Both the position numbers and the translations under genes were made by a program. A DNA stretch of 34,979 nucleotides from Acidobacteriota bacterium (GTDB taxonomy: Bacteria > Acidobacteriota > Vicinamibacteria > Vicinamibacterales > 2-12-FULL-66-21), in NCBI GenBank assembly GCA_020200195.1, contig JAIVJE010000292.1, forward strand, positions 9,567 to 44,545, written 5' to 3'. Positions 27,131-34,979 of the stretch are shown piece after piece. Under the pieces are notes generated by a model. That model did not search any database. It had not been told where the DNA came from and worked only from the letters and a program-made list of their open reading frames with translations. Position 1 is the first letter of the stretch; the number at the start of each line of letters is the position of its first letter.

Positions 27131-28469
27131 GGCCGACAACGTGCCCGCGGCAGGCCGGCGCCCCCCCGATCCGTCGGAGGTCGAAGCGCGGTTCCAGTCG
27201 CTCGTACAGTCGCCGCTGCGGGCAGCGCTGCTGCGGTTTTTCTGCGCGCGGCCGGACGAGTCGTTCGACGTCGAGGCACTGATGCAGACGTTCGGCCGCA
27301 TGCGGCTGGACGTCGAGAACTGCGTCCGGGAGCTCGTCGCGTTCGGTGTCGCGAAGCGCATGCCGAGCACGGGCGCGGCGCGCTACGCCGCGGCGGAACC
27401 GGAGATTGAGGGCGTCCATCACCTGCTCGACGAGTTCCTGGAACGCCGCGCCACCGTCAGCCATGAGGACCGCTCGCCGGCGGTTCAGCGTTTTCGCGAG
27501 ATGATCGGCCGCGACGAGAAAATGCTCGTCGTGTTCGAGTGGATCCGCACCGCGGCGAAGTCCGATATTTCGGTGCTGATTCTCGGCCCCACCGGCTCGG
27601 GCAAGGAAGTCGTCGCGCGGATGATCCACGAGTTGAGCCGCCGCGCCACGCACAAGTTCCAGGCGGTGAATTGCGCGGCGCTGCCCGACACGCTTTTCGA
27701 ATCGGAGATCTTCGGCTACGAGAAAGGTGCGTTCACCGGCGCGCACGACCGCAAGCCGGGGCGGCTCGAGCTGGCGAACAACGGGACCCTGTTCCTCGAC
27801 GAAATCGGCGACATGTCGCTCATCGCGCAGGCGAAGCTGTTGCGCGTGCTTGAGGAACGCCGCTTCGAACGCCTCGGCGGCAATACGTCAATCGACGTCA
27901 ACTTCCGGCTCATCTCCGCGACCAACCGCCCACTCGATCAGTTCGTCCGCGACTCGCGGTTCCGCGAAGATCTGTATTACCGGGTCAACGCCTTCGCCAT
28001 CCGGCTGCCTTCGCTGCGCGAGCGCGCGAGCGATATCCCGGTACTGGCGCAGCGCTTCCTGGCGCGCTACTGCGCCGCGAACGGCTTAGCGCTCGACGGC
28101 AAGTCGTTCGCCAAAGAAGCGACCGAGCTCCTGATGCAATACCACTGGCCCGGCAACATCCGCGAGCTCGAAAGCACGGTGTCGCGGGCGGCGCTCTCGT
28201 CACCCGGTCGCGTGATCCGCGCCGGAGACGTGGAGTTCCTGCACGCCAGCGAGGCGCCAGTGCACGCCGCCCACGACCGGCTGCCCTCGCTCGCCGACGC
28301 CGAACGTGCGCACATCGTCCGCGTGCTCGAGAGCGTCCATTGGAACAAGAAACAGGCCGCGGGCGTGCTCGAAATCAGCCGCGGGACGCTCTATCGCAAG
28401 ATTGTCGAGTACGGCTTGGAGTCCGAGGCAAAACCGTCGCGGAATAGAACACATCGCCCTGCGAACTGA
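27120..28469 (+). CDS. Sigma-54-dependent transcriptional activator (AAA+ and Fis-type HTH)
   Basis: [79 protein letters not shown]-terminal [25 protein letters not shown]. Confidence 0.97.
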   Translation: MGSKADNVPAAGRRPPDPSEVEARFQSLVQSPLRAALLRFFCARPDESFDVEALMQTFGRMRLDVENCVRELVAFGVAKRMPSTGAARYAAAEPEIEGVHHLLDEFLERRATVSHEDRSPAVQRFREMIGRDEKMLVVFEWIRTAAKSDISVLILGPTGSGKEVVARMIHELSRRATHKFQAVNCAALPDTLFESEIFGYEKGAFTGAHDRKPGRLELANNGTLFLDEIGDMSLIAQAKLLRVLEERRFERLGGNTSIDVNFRLISATNRPLDQFVRDSRFREDLYYRVNAFAIRLPSLRERASDIPVLAQRFLARYCAANGLALDGKSFAKEATELLMQYHWPGNIRELESTVSRAALSSPGRVIRAGDVEFLHASEAPVHAAHDRLPSLADAERAHIVRVLESVHWNKKQAAGVLEISRGTLYRKIVEYGLESEAKPSRNRTHRPAN

Positions 28470-28720
28470 CTCGATTCCCCCCAAACACGCACCCACATAG
28501 GGTTACCGGTGTGTTAAAACGGACCATAAACCCGGTTCATACTCTACGTGAACGTCCTTTGTTTTCAGCCGTTTACGGCAGCTTTTGCCGACGGTGGGCC
28601 AAAACGGGACACCGTGGATGCTGGCCGCCTCCTGATCTGCCTCTTTACCCACCGAACAAAACATCCATAAGTCTCTGAGAAGATGGCGTTTAGCAACTGT
28701 CGTGTCGCCTGGTGGGCGCG

Positions 28721-28736
28721 CGGCAGATCACTTGCA
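28721..28736 (+). promoter_or_regulatory. Candidate sigma-54 (-24/-12) promoter
   Basis: CGGCAGATCACTTGCA vs consensus TGGCACGNNNNTTGCW: GG and GC at exact spacing, in the 366-bp spacer after a sigma-54 activator. Confidence 0.5.
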
Positions 28737-28835
28737 CTGGCGCACTCGTTAAATCTCTGATTATGCGGACACTTCCTCTCATGCCGGCGCGCATCTGATG
28801 ACGAACGTCACCCGCAAGGCCGTCTGGGGATTCTG

Positions 28836-31328
28836 ATGGTCGCCTTGCCGGCTCGCGCGCGGTTGTACGTCTACGCAGTCATTGCGCTGGGAGGGGTGTT
28901 GCTGTGTCGGTTTTTTCCTCTCGAATCGTTCAGAAAGCCTGGCCTATTCCTGGGGCTCCTGGCGCTTTCGTCGATCACCTCCGTCTTCAAGGTGAATCTG
29001 CCGCTCGCGCGCACCGGCGGATCGACGATGTCAGTCTCGTACGCCGTGGACTTCGCATCACTCCTGCTGCTCGGCCCGAACGAGACGATGCTCGTGGCCG
29101 CAGCCAGCGCGTACAGCCAGTGCACGTTCCGCATCAAGGAACGCAATCCGTTTCATCGCACGCTCTTCAGCATGGCGTGTCTGATCATCACGGTCCAGGC
29201 GGCAGGCACGGTCTATGCGGCGCTCGGCGGCCTTCCCGGACGCGTTGACTTCGGGACGCTGGCCACGCCGCTGGTTGGGGCCGCGACCACGTACTTCGTG
29301 ATCAACACGTTGACCATCGCGACCGCGATCGCCTTGTCCACGCGGCTCTCGATCGTCAAAATCTGGAACGAGAATTTCCTGTGGAGCGCCCCCAGCTATT
29401 TTGTCGGGGCGGGTGCGGCGGCGGTAGCCACGTGGATGGTTGTCGGCCTCTCGGGTCACTGGCTCGCGCTGGCGCCACTCGCGGCGGCGCCGCTGTATCT
29501 GACGTATCGCACCTACAAAGTCTATCTGGGCCGGATCGAGGACGAGCAGCGCCACGTCAGCGAGATGGCGGACCTGCATCTCGCCACGATCGAAGCACTC
29601 GCGCTGGCGATCGACGCGAAGGACCAGACCTCCCAGTCGCACATCCGCCGAGTGCAGCTCTATGCCGCCGAGGTCGCGCGGGCGATGGGGATGTCGGAGA
29701 ACGACATTCAGGGCGTCAAGACCGCGGCTCTGCTCCACGACATCGGGAAGCTTGCGGTGCCGGAACACATCCTGTCGAAGCCCGGACCGCTCACGCCCGA
29801 AGAGTTCCAGAAGATTCGCGCGCATCCGAAAGTCGGCGCCGACATCGTCAGCTCCGTCCCCTTCCCCTATCCGGTAGCTCCGCTGATTCTGAACCATCAC
29901 GAGCGGTGGGACGGCAAGGGCTATCCGGCGGGTCTGCGCGGGAACGACATCCCGCTCGGCGCACGCATTCTGGCCGTTGTCGACTATTTCGACGCGCTGA
30001 TGGCGGACCGCCCGTACCACAAAGCGATGGGATTCGACGCCGCCGTGGGGTTGCTGCAGCAGGAAGCGGGCAAGGGTCTCGATCCCAGCGTTGTGATGAA
30101 ATTCATCGACCTCCTCCCCGCGCTGCAGGCGGATGCGGTCAAGCTCGACCAGAGCATCCGCAAGCCTGCACCAGCTGAAAAGCTGCCCGCCGTCGGCGGG
30201 CCGGCGACCGGGCTCACGCCAGAGCCGAGCAAGAAGAATGTGTTCGACGACATCGCGCTGGCGCATCGGGAGATCTACGCGCTGTATGAAATCGCGCAGG
30301 CGATGGGCACCAGCCTTGGCGTCTCGGACACGATGGCACTGATCACGGCGAAGCTGAGCAACCTCGTTCCGTTCTCCTGCGCCGCGCTCTTCCTGTACGA
30401 CGAAGAAACCGAAATGCTCCGCTGCCGCTTCGCCACCGGCACCGACGCTGACATCGTCCAACAGGTGTCGGTGCAGAGCGGCGAAGGGTTGACGGGGTGG
30501 GTTGCGCGCAACCGCCGGCCGCTCGTGAACGCACGGCCCAGCGCGGACCTCGAGGCCGCCGGGCTGCCGTCGACGACGACGAGCCTGCAGTCGGCGCTGG
30601 TGTGCCCGTTGCTCTTCAACGAGCGGTTCATCGGAACGCTGTCGGTCTACCACGTGGACGCCGCGTTCTACCGCGACGACCACAGGCGTCTGCTCGATCG
30701 CGTGTCCGAGCAGGCGGCCGCCGTCATCAACAACTCGATGCTCTTCGAGCAGACGCAGGAGGATTCGCTGACGGACCCGTTGACGGGGCTCCCGAACACC
30801 CGGTTCCTGTTCATGCACCTCACCCGCGAGCTCGCGCGAGCCGAGCGCCTGAAGTCCGAGATTTCGCTGATGGTCATGGACCTCGATCATTTCAAGGAGA
30901 TCAACGACAGCCACGGTCACCACGTGGGCGATCGCGCGCTGTGCGAGGTCGCGCGCGTGCTCCGCGCTGCCATCCGGCCGTACGATATCTGCGTTCGCTA
31001 CGCCGGCGACGAGTTCATCGTGGTACTGTCCGGATGCGGCGCGGACGAAGCCGAGCAGAAGCGTCAGGAGTTGCAGAACAACATCGACGAGGTGTTCTTC
31101 GAGGCGCGGCCGGGCAAGCGCCTGGCACTGGGCATCAGCGTAGGTACCGCCGTGTTCCCGCAGGATGGTGAATCCTACGAGGCGCTGTTGGCCACGGCCG
31201 ACAGCCGGATGTATCAGGACAAGTCCGGTCGCAAACGCCGCGACAGCGCCCAGCAGATCCCGAGACCGTCCGCGTACCCCGAGCTGAGCGAATTCGACAT
31301 CCAGCGCGCCGTGGCGGGCATCCTTTAG
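28836..31328 (+). CDS. Membrane-anchored HD-GYP / GAF / GGDEF protein
   Basis: Multiple TM N-terminus; HDIGK and HHERWDGKGYPAGL (HD-GYP); GAF-like region; DPLTGLPNTRFLF...RPYDICVRYAGDEFIVVLSG (AGDEF with RxxD five residues upstream). Confidence 0.96.
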   Translation: MVALPARARLYVYAVIALGGVLLCRFFPLESFRKPGLFLGLLALSSITSVFKVNLPLARTGGSTMSVSYAVDFASLLLLGPNETMLVAAASAYSQCTFRIKERNPFHRTLFSMACLIITVQAAGTVYAALGGLPGRVDFGTLATPLVGAATTYFVINTLTIATAIALSTRLSIVKIWNENFLWSAPSYFVGAGAAAVATWMVVGLSGHWLALAPLAAAPLYLTYRTYKVYLGRIEDEQRHVSEMADLHLATIEALALAIDAKDQTSQSHIRRVQLYAAEVARAMGMSENDIQGVKTAALLHDIGKLAVPEHILSKPGPLTPEEFQKIRAHPKVGADIVSSVPFPYPVAPLILNHHERWDGKGYPAGLRGNDIPLGARILAVVDYFDALMADRPYHKAMGFDAAVGLLQQEAGKGLDPSVVMKFIDLLPALQADAVKLDQSIRKPAPAEKLPAVGGPATGLTPEPSKKNVFDDIALAHREIYALYEIAQAMGTSLGVSDTMALITAKLSNLVPFSCAALFLYDEETEMLRCRFATGTDADIVQQVSVQSGEGLTGWVARNRRPLVNARPSADLEAAGLPSTTTSLQSALVCPLLFNERFIGTLSVYHVDAAFYRDDHRRLLDRVSEQAAAVINNSMLFEQTQEDSLTDPLTGLPNTRFLFMHLTRELARAERLKSEISLMVMDLDHFKEINDSHGHHVGDRALCEVARVLRAAIRPYDICVRYAGDEFIVVLSGCGADEAEQKRQELQNNIDEVFFEARPGKRLALGISVGTAVFPQDGESYEALLATADSRMYQDKSGRKRRDSAQQIPRPSAYPELSEFDIQRAVAGIL

Positions 31329-31338
31329 GCCCACAGCA

Positions 31339-31359
31339 AAGCCCAAAGTCCCAAGCCCG
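31339..31359. repeat. Short 7-bp array (AAGCCCA AAGTCCC AAGCCCG)
   Basis: AAG recurs at 31339, 31346 and 31353; flanked by further AG/CCC-rich sequence. Confidence 0.5.
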
Positions 31360-31373
31360 AGTAAGATCCCCGC

Positions 31374-31596
31374 GAGCGTCGGTTCCTCTTTGTCGCCGGC
31401 GGCACCGGGATCGCGCCGCTCCGTTCGATGATCCGCCATGCCCTTCTCACCGGACCCCGACGCGGCTCAACGCACTCATCGATCATCCCGACACGCTCTG
31501 TTTTATCTGCGGGCCTGCATTGATGGTGGCGGAGGTGCCCGCGATGCTGCGGGAACTTGGAGTCGATCGCCGGCGGATCAACGTGGAACAACGGTC
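31374..31596 (+). pseudogene. Remnant of an NAD(P)-binding flavin/ferredoxin reductase domain
   Basis: ERRFLFVAGGTGIAPLRSMIRHALLTG in one frame, then RLNALIDHPDTLCFICGPALMVAEVPAMLRELGVDRRRINVEQ in another; N-terminal domain absent. Confidence 0.75.
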
Positions 31597-31650
31597 AGGC
31601 GGGGCGCGGGCCACAGGCTCGTCCCGTGGCCCGCCACCGGCAGGGTACCG

Positions 31651-31959
31651 CTACGGCTGGATCTGCAGCGTTGACTTGACGTCGGTCACGCCGCCGATCT
31701 TGCGCGCAAGAGCGATCGCCCTCGCTTCTTCCTCTTTGCTTTTCACGCGGCCCGACAGCGTCACGACCCCTTTGAAGGTATCGACGTCGATCCGAAGGCC
31801 GCCGACCTGTTCGTCGTTGAGCAGCGAGGTCTTCACACGCGTGGTGATCGTCGCATCGTCAATCGTCTCGCCGACGGACTTGCCGCACGCGGTCAGGAGC
31901 AGCGGCGTCATGAGCGCCACCAGCAGGAGCATGAGCGTGGTGTAGTTGAACTTCTTCAT
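31651..31959 (-). CDS. BON-domain lipoprotein
   Basis: LLLTACGKS lipobox; DDATITTRVKTSLLNDEQVGGLRIDVDTFKGVVTLSGRVKSKEEEARAIALARKIGGVTDVKSTLQI. Confidence 0.95.
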   Translation of the reverse strand: MKKFNYTTLMLLLVALMTPLLLTACGKSVGETIDDATITTRVKTSLLNDEQVGGLRIDVDTFKGVVTLSGRVKSKEEEARAIALARKIGGVTDVKSTLQIQP

Positions 31960-32034
31960 CGATACCGCCTCCAGAGCCGAATCCTGCGGACAATCGCGGA
32001 TTACCGTCGCCCTCAGAACGTTTATCGGTGCAAG

Positions 32035-32808
32035 CTACATGCCGGTGGCGTGGTACCCGGCGTCCACCATCAGAACCTCGGCGGTGACTGCGCGCCCTCC
32101 GGGACCAATGAGAAACATTGCCGCGTCAGCGACCTCGGCCGTTTCAACCGTACGCCGCAGCGGCGCTTTGTCACGGTAGTGCTGAAGGATCGTCGAGAAG
32201 CCCGCGATTCCCGACGCCGCAAGTGTCTTGATCGGACCGGCGGAAATCGCGTTGACGCGGATGCCCTTCGGGCCGAGGTCCGCCGCGAGATATCGGACAC
32301 ACGCTTCGAGCGCCGCTTTGGCGACACCCATCACGCCGTAGTTCTGGAAGACGCGCTCGCTTCCAAGATACGTCAGCGTCAGAATGCTTCCGCCGCCCCT
32401 GCGTTCCATCAGCGGCAGTGCGCCGCGCGACAGCGCCACAAGCGAATACGAGCTGATATCGAGCGAGAGACGGAAGCCTTCGCGGCTCGTCTGCACGAAT
32501 GGCCCGGACAGCTCATCGCGCGGAGCGAACGCTGCACCGTGGACGAGAAAATCGAGCCCTCCGAATTCCTGTTCGATCGCGCGGTAAACCGCCGCGATCT
32601 GCGCGTCATCGGTGACGTCACACGGCATGACGAGGGCGTCGGTCAGGCCCGCGGCCAGCTCCCGCACGTTCTCTTCGAGACGCTCGCCCTGGTAGGTGAG
32701 CGCGAGCCGCGCGCCCTGCGATGCCGCGGCTTGCGCGATTGCCCACGCGATCGAACGCTTGTTCGCGACACCGACGATGAGGCCGGTCTTTCCGGTGAGT
32801 TCAGGCAT
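32035..32808 (-). CDS. fabI: Enoyl-[ACP] reductase (FabI-type SDR)
   Basis: LTGKTGLIVGVANKRSIAWAIAQAAASQGARLALTYQGERL; YGVMGVAKAALEA (Y-x6-K); GPIKTLAASGIAGF. Confidence 0.96.
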   Translation of the reverse strand: MPELTGKTGLIVGVANKRSIAWAIAQAAASQGARLALTYQGERLEENVRELAAGLTDALVMPCDVTDDAQIAAVYRAIEQEFGGLDFLVHGAAFAPRDELSGPFVQTSREGFRLSLDISSYSLVALSRGALPLMERRGGGSILTLTYLGSERVFQNYGVMGVAKAALEACVRYLAADLGPKGIRVNAISAGPIKTLAASGIAGFSTILQHYRDKAPLRRTVETAEVADAAMFLIGPGGRAVTAEVLMVDAGYHATGM

Positions 32809-32904
32809 GTCGAATGATCTTCAGTTAACGCCTAATCACGAGCCGACGGCTATCACCACGGCCACGAAGTCCGTGTTGAAAACGTGGGCTCGGCCAGTAA
32901 CACC

Positions 32905-33906
32905 TCAGCGCGTTTTCGGTGGGAGCAATCGCTTCGGAAACTTTGCGACCACACTGTAGTTCGGATCGACGACGTTCGCGACGCGCGTGTGCCCGCCCTG
33001 AGACACGACCTGGTACGCGTCTATCCGGTCAAATCCATATTCGTCGACGAGCCATTCGATTAACTCGACCTGCGCAATGCGAAACGCGTCCACGAGCGGA
33101 CGCACGCTCCCGACGACCATGATGTCGTCGGCATCCTCCATGCGGGGCCATCGAATCCGCCGCCCTTTGATGAGGTCGAACTGGAACGTGACGTCCATGG
33201 TCGTTTCGAGACCGGAGCCGCAAATCTCGCCGTCCCCCTGCAGCGCATGTCCGTCGCCGAAATAAAACAGCGCCCCGTCATGGAAGATGGGCAGATAAAC
33301 GACGGTGCCTTCTCGCGCGTCAGACGCATCCATGTTGCCGCCGAAGTTTCCTGGCCAGAGACCGCCGAACTCCTCTTCACCCGCGGGGGCGACGGCGAGG
33401 CGGCCGAGCATCGGCTCGAGCGGCATCTCGATCCGCTTCGCCGCGGATTTCGGCAAGTCGAGGATGCCCACACTGCGCGCGCGATCGAGCTTCCAGATGA
33501 ATCGGCGTGCAGGCAGCGGGTCGTTGAGCATCCGGGTCCGCGAATCGCCAGTGACCGCACTTATGCCCCCCGGATTGACCGCCGAGACTGCCGTGTCGCG
33601 ATTCGGGCGCAGCCGGACGATGCGGACCACCAGCGTGTCGCTGGAGGTCGCCCCGTCGATGTAGAAAGGTCCGACTTCGCCGGGCCACGCCCCGCCGTCG
33701 CGTTCGTAGTAATCACCGGGCTTCGAGAACGTGCGCGTCTCGACAACCGCTCCGGGTGCGACGCGGAGCACGGGCTCGCGAACCGCGAACGTCGGCACAC
33801 CTGCGGTAGGCTCGAATCGGATCGGGGCCGCCGGATTGGGCGGCTGCTGGGCAAGGACGCTGGCGATGGCAGCGGCGAGACAGGCGGCGATCGGGACGGC
33901 CGCCAC
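32905..33906 (-). CDS. Acetamidase/formamidase family protein, secreted
   Basis: Signal peptide AAVPIAACLAAAIASVLAQ; GPFYIDGATSSDTLVVRIVRL; MLGRLAVAPAG...GPLWPGNFGGNMD-like GLWPGNFGGNMDASD; YFGDGHALQGDGEICGSGLET. Confidence 0.93.
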   Translation of the reverse strand: MAAVPIAACLAAAIASVLAQQPPNPAAPIRFEPTAGVPTFAVREPVLRVAPGAVVETRTFSKPGDYYERDGGAWPGEVGPFYIDGATSSDTLVVRIVRLRPNRDTAVSAVNPGGISAVTGDSRTRMLNDPLPARRFIWKLDRARSVGILDLPKSAAKRIEMPLEPMLGRLAVAPAGEEEFGGLWPGNFGGNMDASDAREGTVVYLPIFHDGALFYFGDGHALQGDGEICGSGLETTMDVTFQFDLIKGRRIRWPRMEDADDIMVVGSVRPLVDAFRIAQVELIEWLVDEYGFDRIDAYQVVSQGGHTRVANVVDPNYSVVAKFPKRLLPPKTR

Positions 33907-34495
33907 GGGGCTTTGTCCGAGGATCGCCGCCTCGGAAGTGCCCGCCCCCGCTGCGTGCGGCCGCCTGCCGGACGGTGAATTCGGGCAGCGGCCGCGCGTC
34001 CTTCTGCCCCTCGATACGAGGCAACTGCGCGCGAATCAACTGCCGATGTACCGGACCTTCTTCCACCTCCGGCGGTCCGGATGCCTCTACGTTGTCGCCG
34101 TCGTGATCATCATCATGCATGTCGTCGCTCGGAGTCGGTGCGCCTGGGCCATCCTCCACCGCGTCTGCGGCTTCGATCTCGATAACGTCTGAAGCGGCAA
34201 TCTCGGTGTCGTCAATGTTGGTGGGAGCGAGAGCGGAGGGCGCTGCAAGGACCGGCACGTTCTCCGCGTCCGGCATGCCCGCCAGAACTTCTTTGTATAA
34301 GCCCGCGGGAGATTCTTTCCTGCGCCGGCGAGGCACTTTCGCACCTTTGTACGCGTGCTCGGCGTCGCACGTCGTACACCGCGTCTGTTTGACGTTTTCT
34401 TCGATCATCGCGACGACGGCGTGATTGGTCACGCGTCGCTCACGCGGACAGTAGTCGTCCAATATGTCACCGAGACGCAGCGGGCGCTGCTCCAT
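33713..34495 (-). CDS. Conserved hypothetical protein with CxxC; 3' end uncertain (reads into acetamidase gene)
   Basis: LGDILDDYCPRERRVTNHAVVAMIEENVKQTRCTTCDAEHAYKGAKVPRRRRK is coherent; ORF tail after about 33906 overlaps acetamidase. Confidence 0.7.
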   Translation of the reverse strand: MEQRPLRLGDILDDYCPRERRVTNHAVVAMIEENVKQTRCTTCDAEHAYKGAKVPRRRRKESPAGLYKEVLAGMPDAENVPVLAAPSALAPTNIDDTEIAASDVIEIEAADAVEDGPGAPTPSDDMHDDDHDGDNVEASGPPEVEEGPVHRQLIRAQLPRIEGQKDARPLPEFTVRQAAARSGGGHFRGGDPRTKPRGGRPDRRLSRRCHRQRPCPAAAQSGGPDPIRAYRRCADVRGSRARAPRRTRSGCRDAHVLEAR

Positions 34496-34610
34496 TCACT
34501 TCCCCCGAAATATCCGTGTAAATTGGCTGGAAAAAGGCCGCCAGTGCAGGTGACTTGAGTCTAGCAGAGCACTCCTGCCGGCGCAACAATAACCCCGCAC
34601 GAAACCCCGC

Positions 34611-34979
34611 TCAAGGCTGCCGCAGCCCGGACCGCCCGCGTGCACGGTCGATCCATTCCAGCGCCGCTTCGAGCGGGCGATCGCGTCCCGCCAGCAGGTC
34701 GTCACGGCGCAGCGGCACGATCTCATCGGGTATGACGCCGCGGCCTTCGAGCCGCGTGCCGTCAGCGGTCACGAAGTCGCCGTACGCGTGAATCAGCACG
34801 TCGCCGTTTGGCAAGCGATCGAACAATGCGGGTAGCGCCTGCCCCATGGACGTCTGCCCGAAGACACGGGCGCGCCCGATCGACTGCATCCCTCCAGCAA
34901 AGCACTCGGACGCGCTGCCGGTGAGTGCATCGACCAGAATCGCTACAGGACCGGCGAAGACGCCGACGCGCTCGCCGCG
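34611..34979 (-). CDS. S41-family (C-terminal processing) peptidase, C-terminal part (runs off window)
   Basis: RVFAGPVAILVDALTGSASECFAGGMQSIGRARVFGQTSMGQALPALF...DFVTADGTRLEGRGVIPDEIVPLRRDDLLAGRD. Confidence 0.88.
   Translation of the reverse strand, partial: RGERVGVFAGPVAILVDALTGSASECFAGGMQSIGRARVFGQTSMGQALPALFDRLPNGDVLIHAYGDFVTADGTRLEGRGVIPDEIVPLRRDDLLAGRDRPLEAALEWIDRARGRSGLRQP

Noticed and set aside
28470-28835. c-di-GMP or other riboswitch upstream of the GGDEF gene
   Set aside because: No GEMM-like or other riboswitch consensus recognised by eye, and much of the spacer lies upstream of the candidate sigma-54 start.
29058-31439. 793-aa minus-strand ORF
   Set aside because: Antisense to the clearly recognised HD-GYP/GGDEF gene; a long shadow ORF expected from high GC.

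Overview
This window looks like a GC-rich bacterial chromosome segment; the gene content suggests an Acidobacteriota/Vicinamibacteria-like organism, which is an inference without any search. It is almost entirely protein-coding. I saw no rRNA, tRNA, CRISPR array, transposase or phage module. From left to right it contains: a minus-strand SUF Fe-S operon (moeB-like, sufA/iscA, sufB, sufC, sufD with a frameshift, sufS, sufU, DUF59, rrf2); rmuC; a truncated SIMPL gene; an FGE-sulfatase-domain gene; a PLP aminotransferase and homoserine dehydrogenase; a glutaredoxin-like gene with an in-frame UGA; a CaiB/BaiF CoA-transferase; a PilT-like ATPase; a multicopper oxidase/ZIP/cupredoxin/ubiE-like operon divergent from a DtxR-family regulator whose ORF runs in frame into an outer-membrane-like protein; queD and queC; a TGDGS-repeat DUF4097 lipoprotein; nagA; a DUF5615 PIN-like gene coupled to a deoxyhypusine-synthase-like gene; a sigma-54 activator; an HD-GYP/GAF/GGDEF protein; an oxidoreductase remnant; a BON lipoprotein; fabI; acetamidase; and a partial S41 peptidase. 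The strongest unexplained signal is the candidate selenoprotein glutaredoxin (UGA in a UxxC motif followed by a perfect 7-bp bSECIS-like hairpin). The second is a set of intergenic short tandem arrays with 7- or 14-bp periodicity at six loci. Several genes carry apparent lesions or fusions that need read-level checking.
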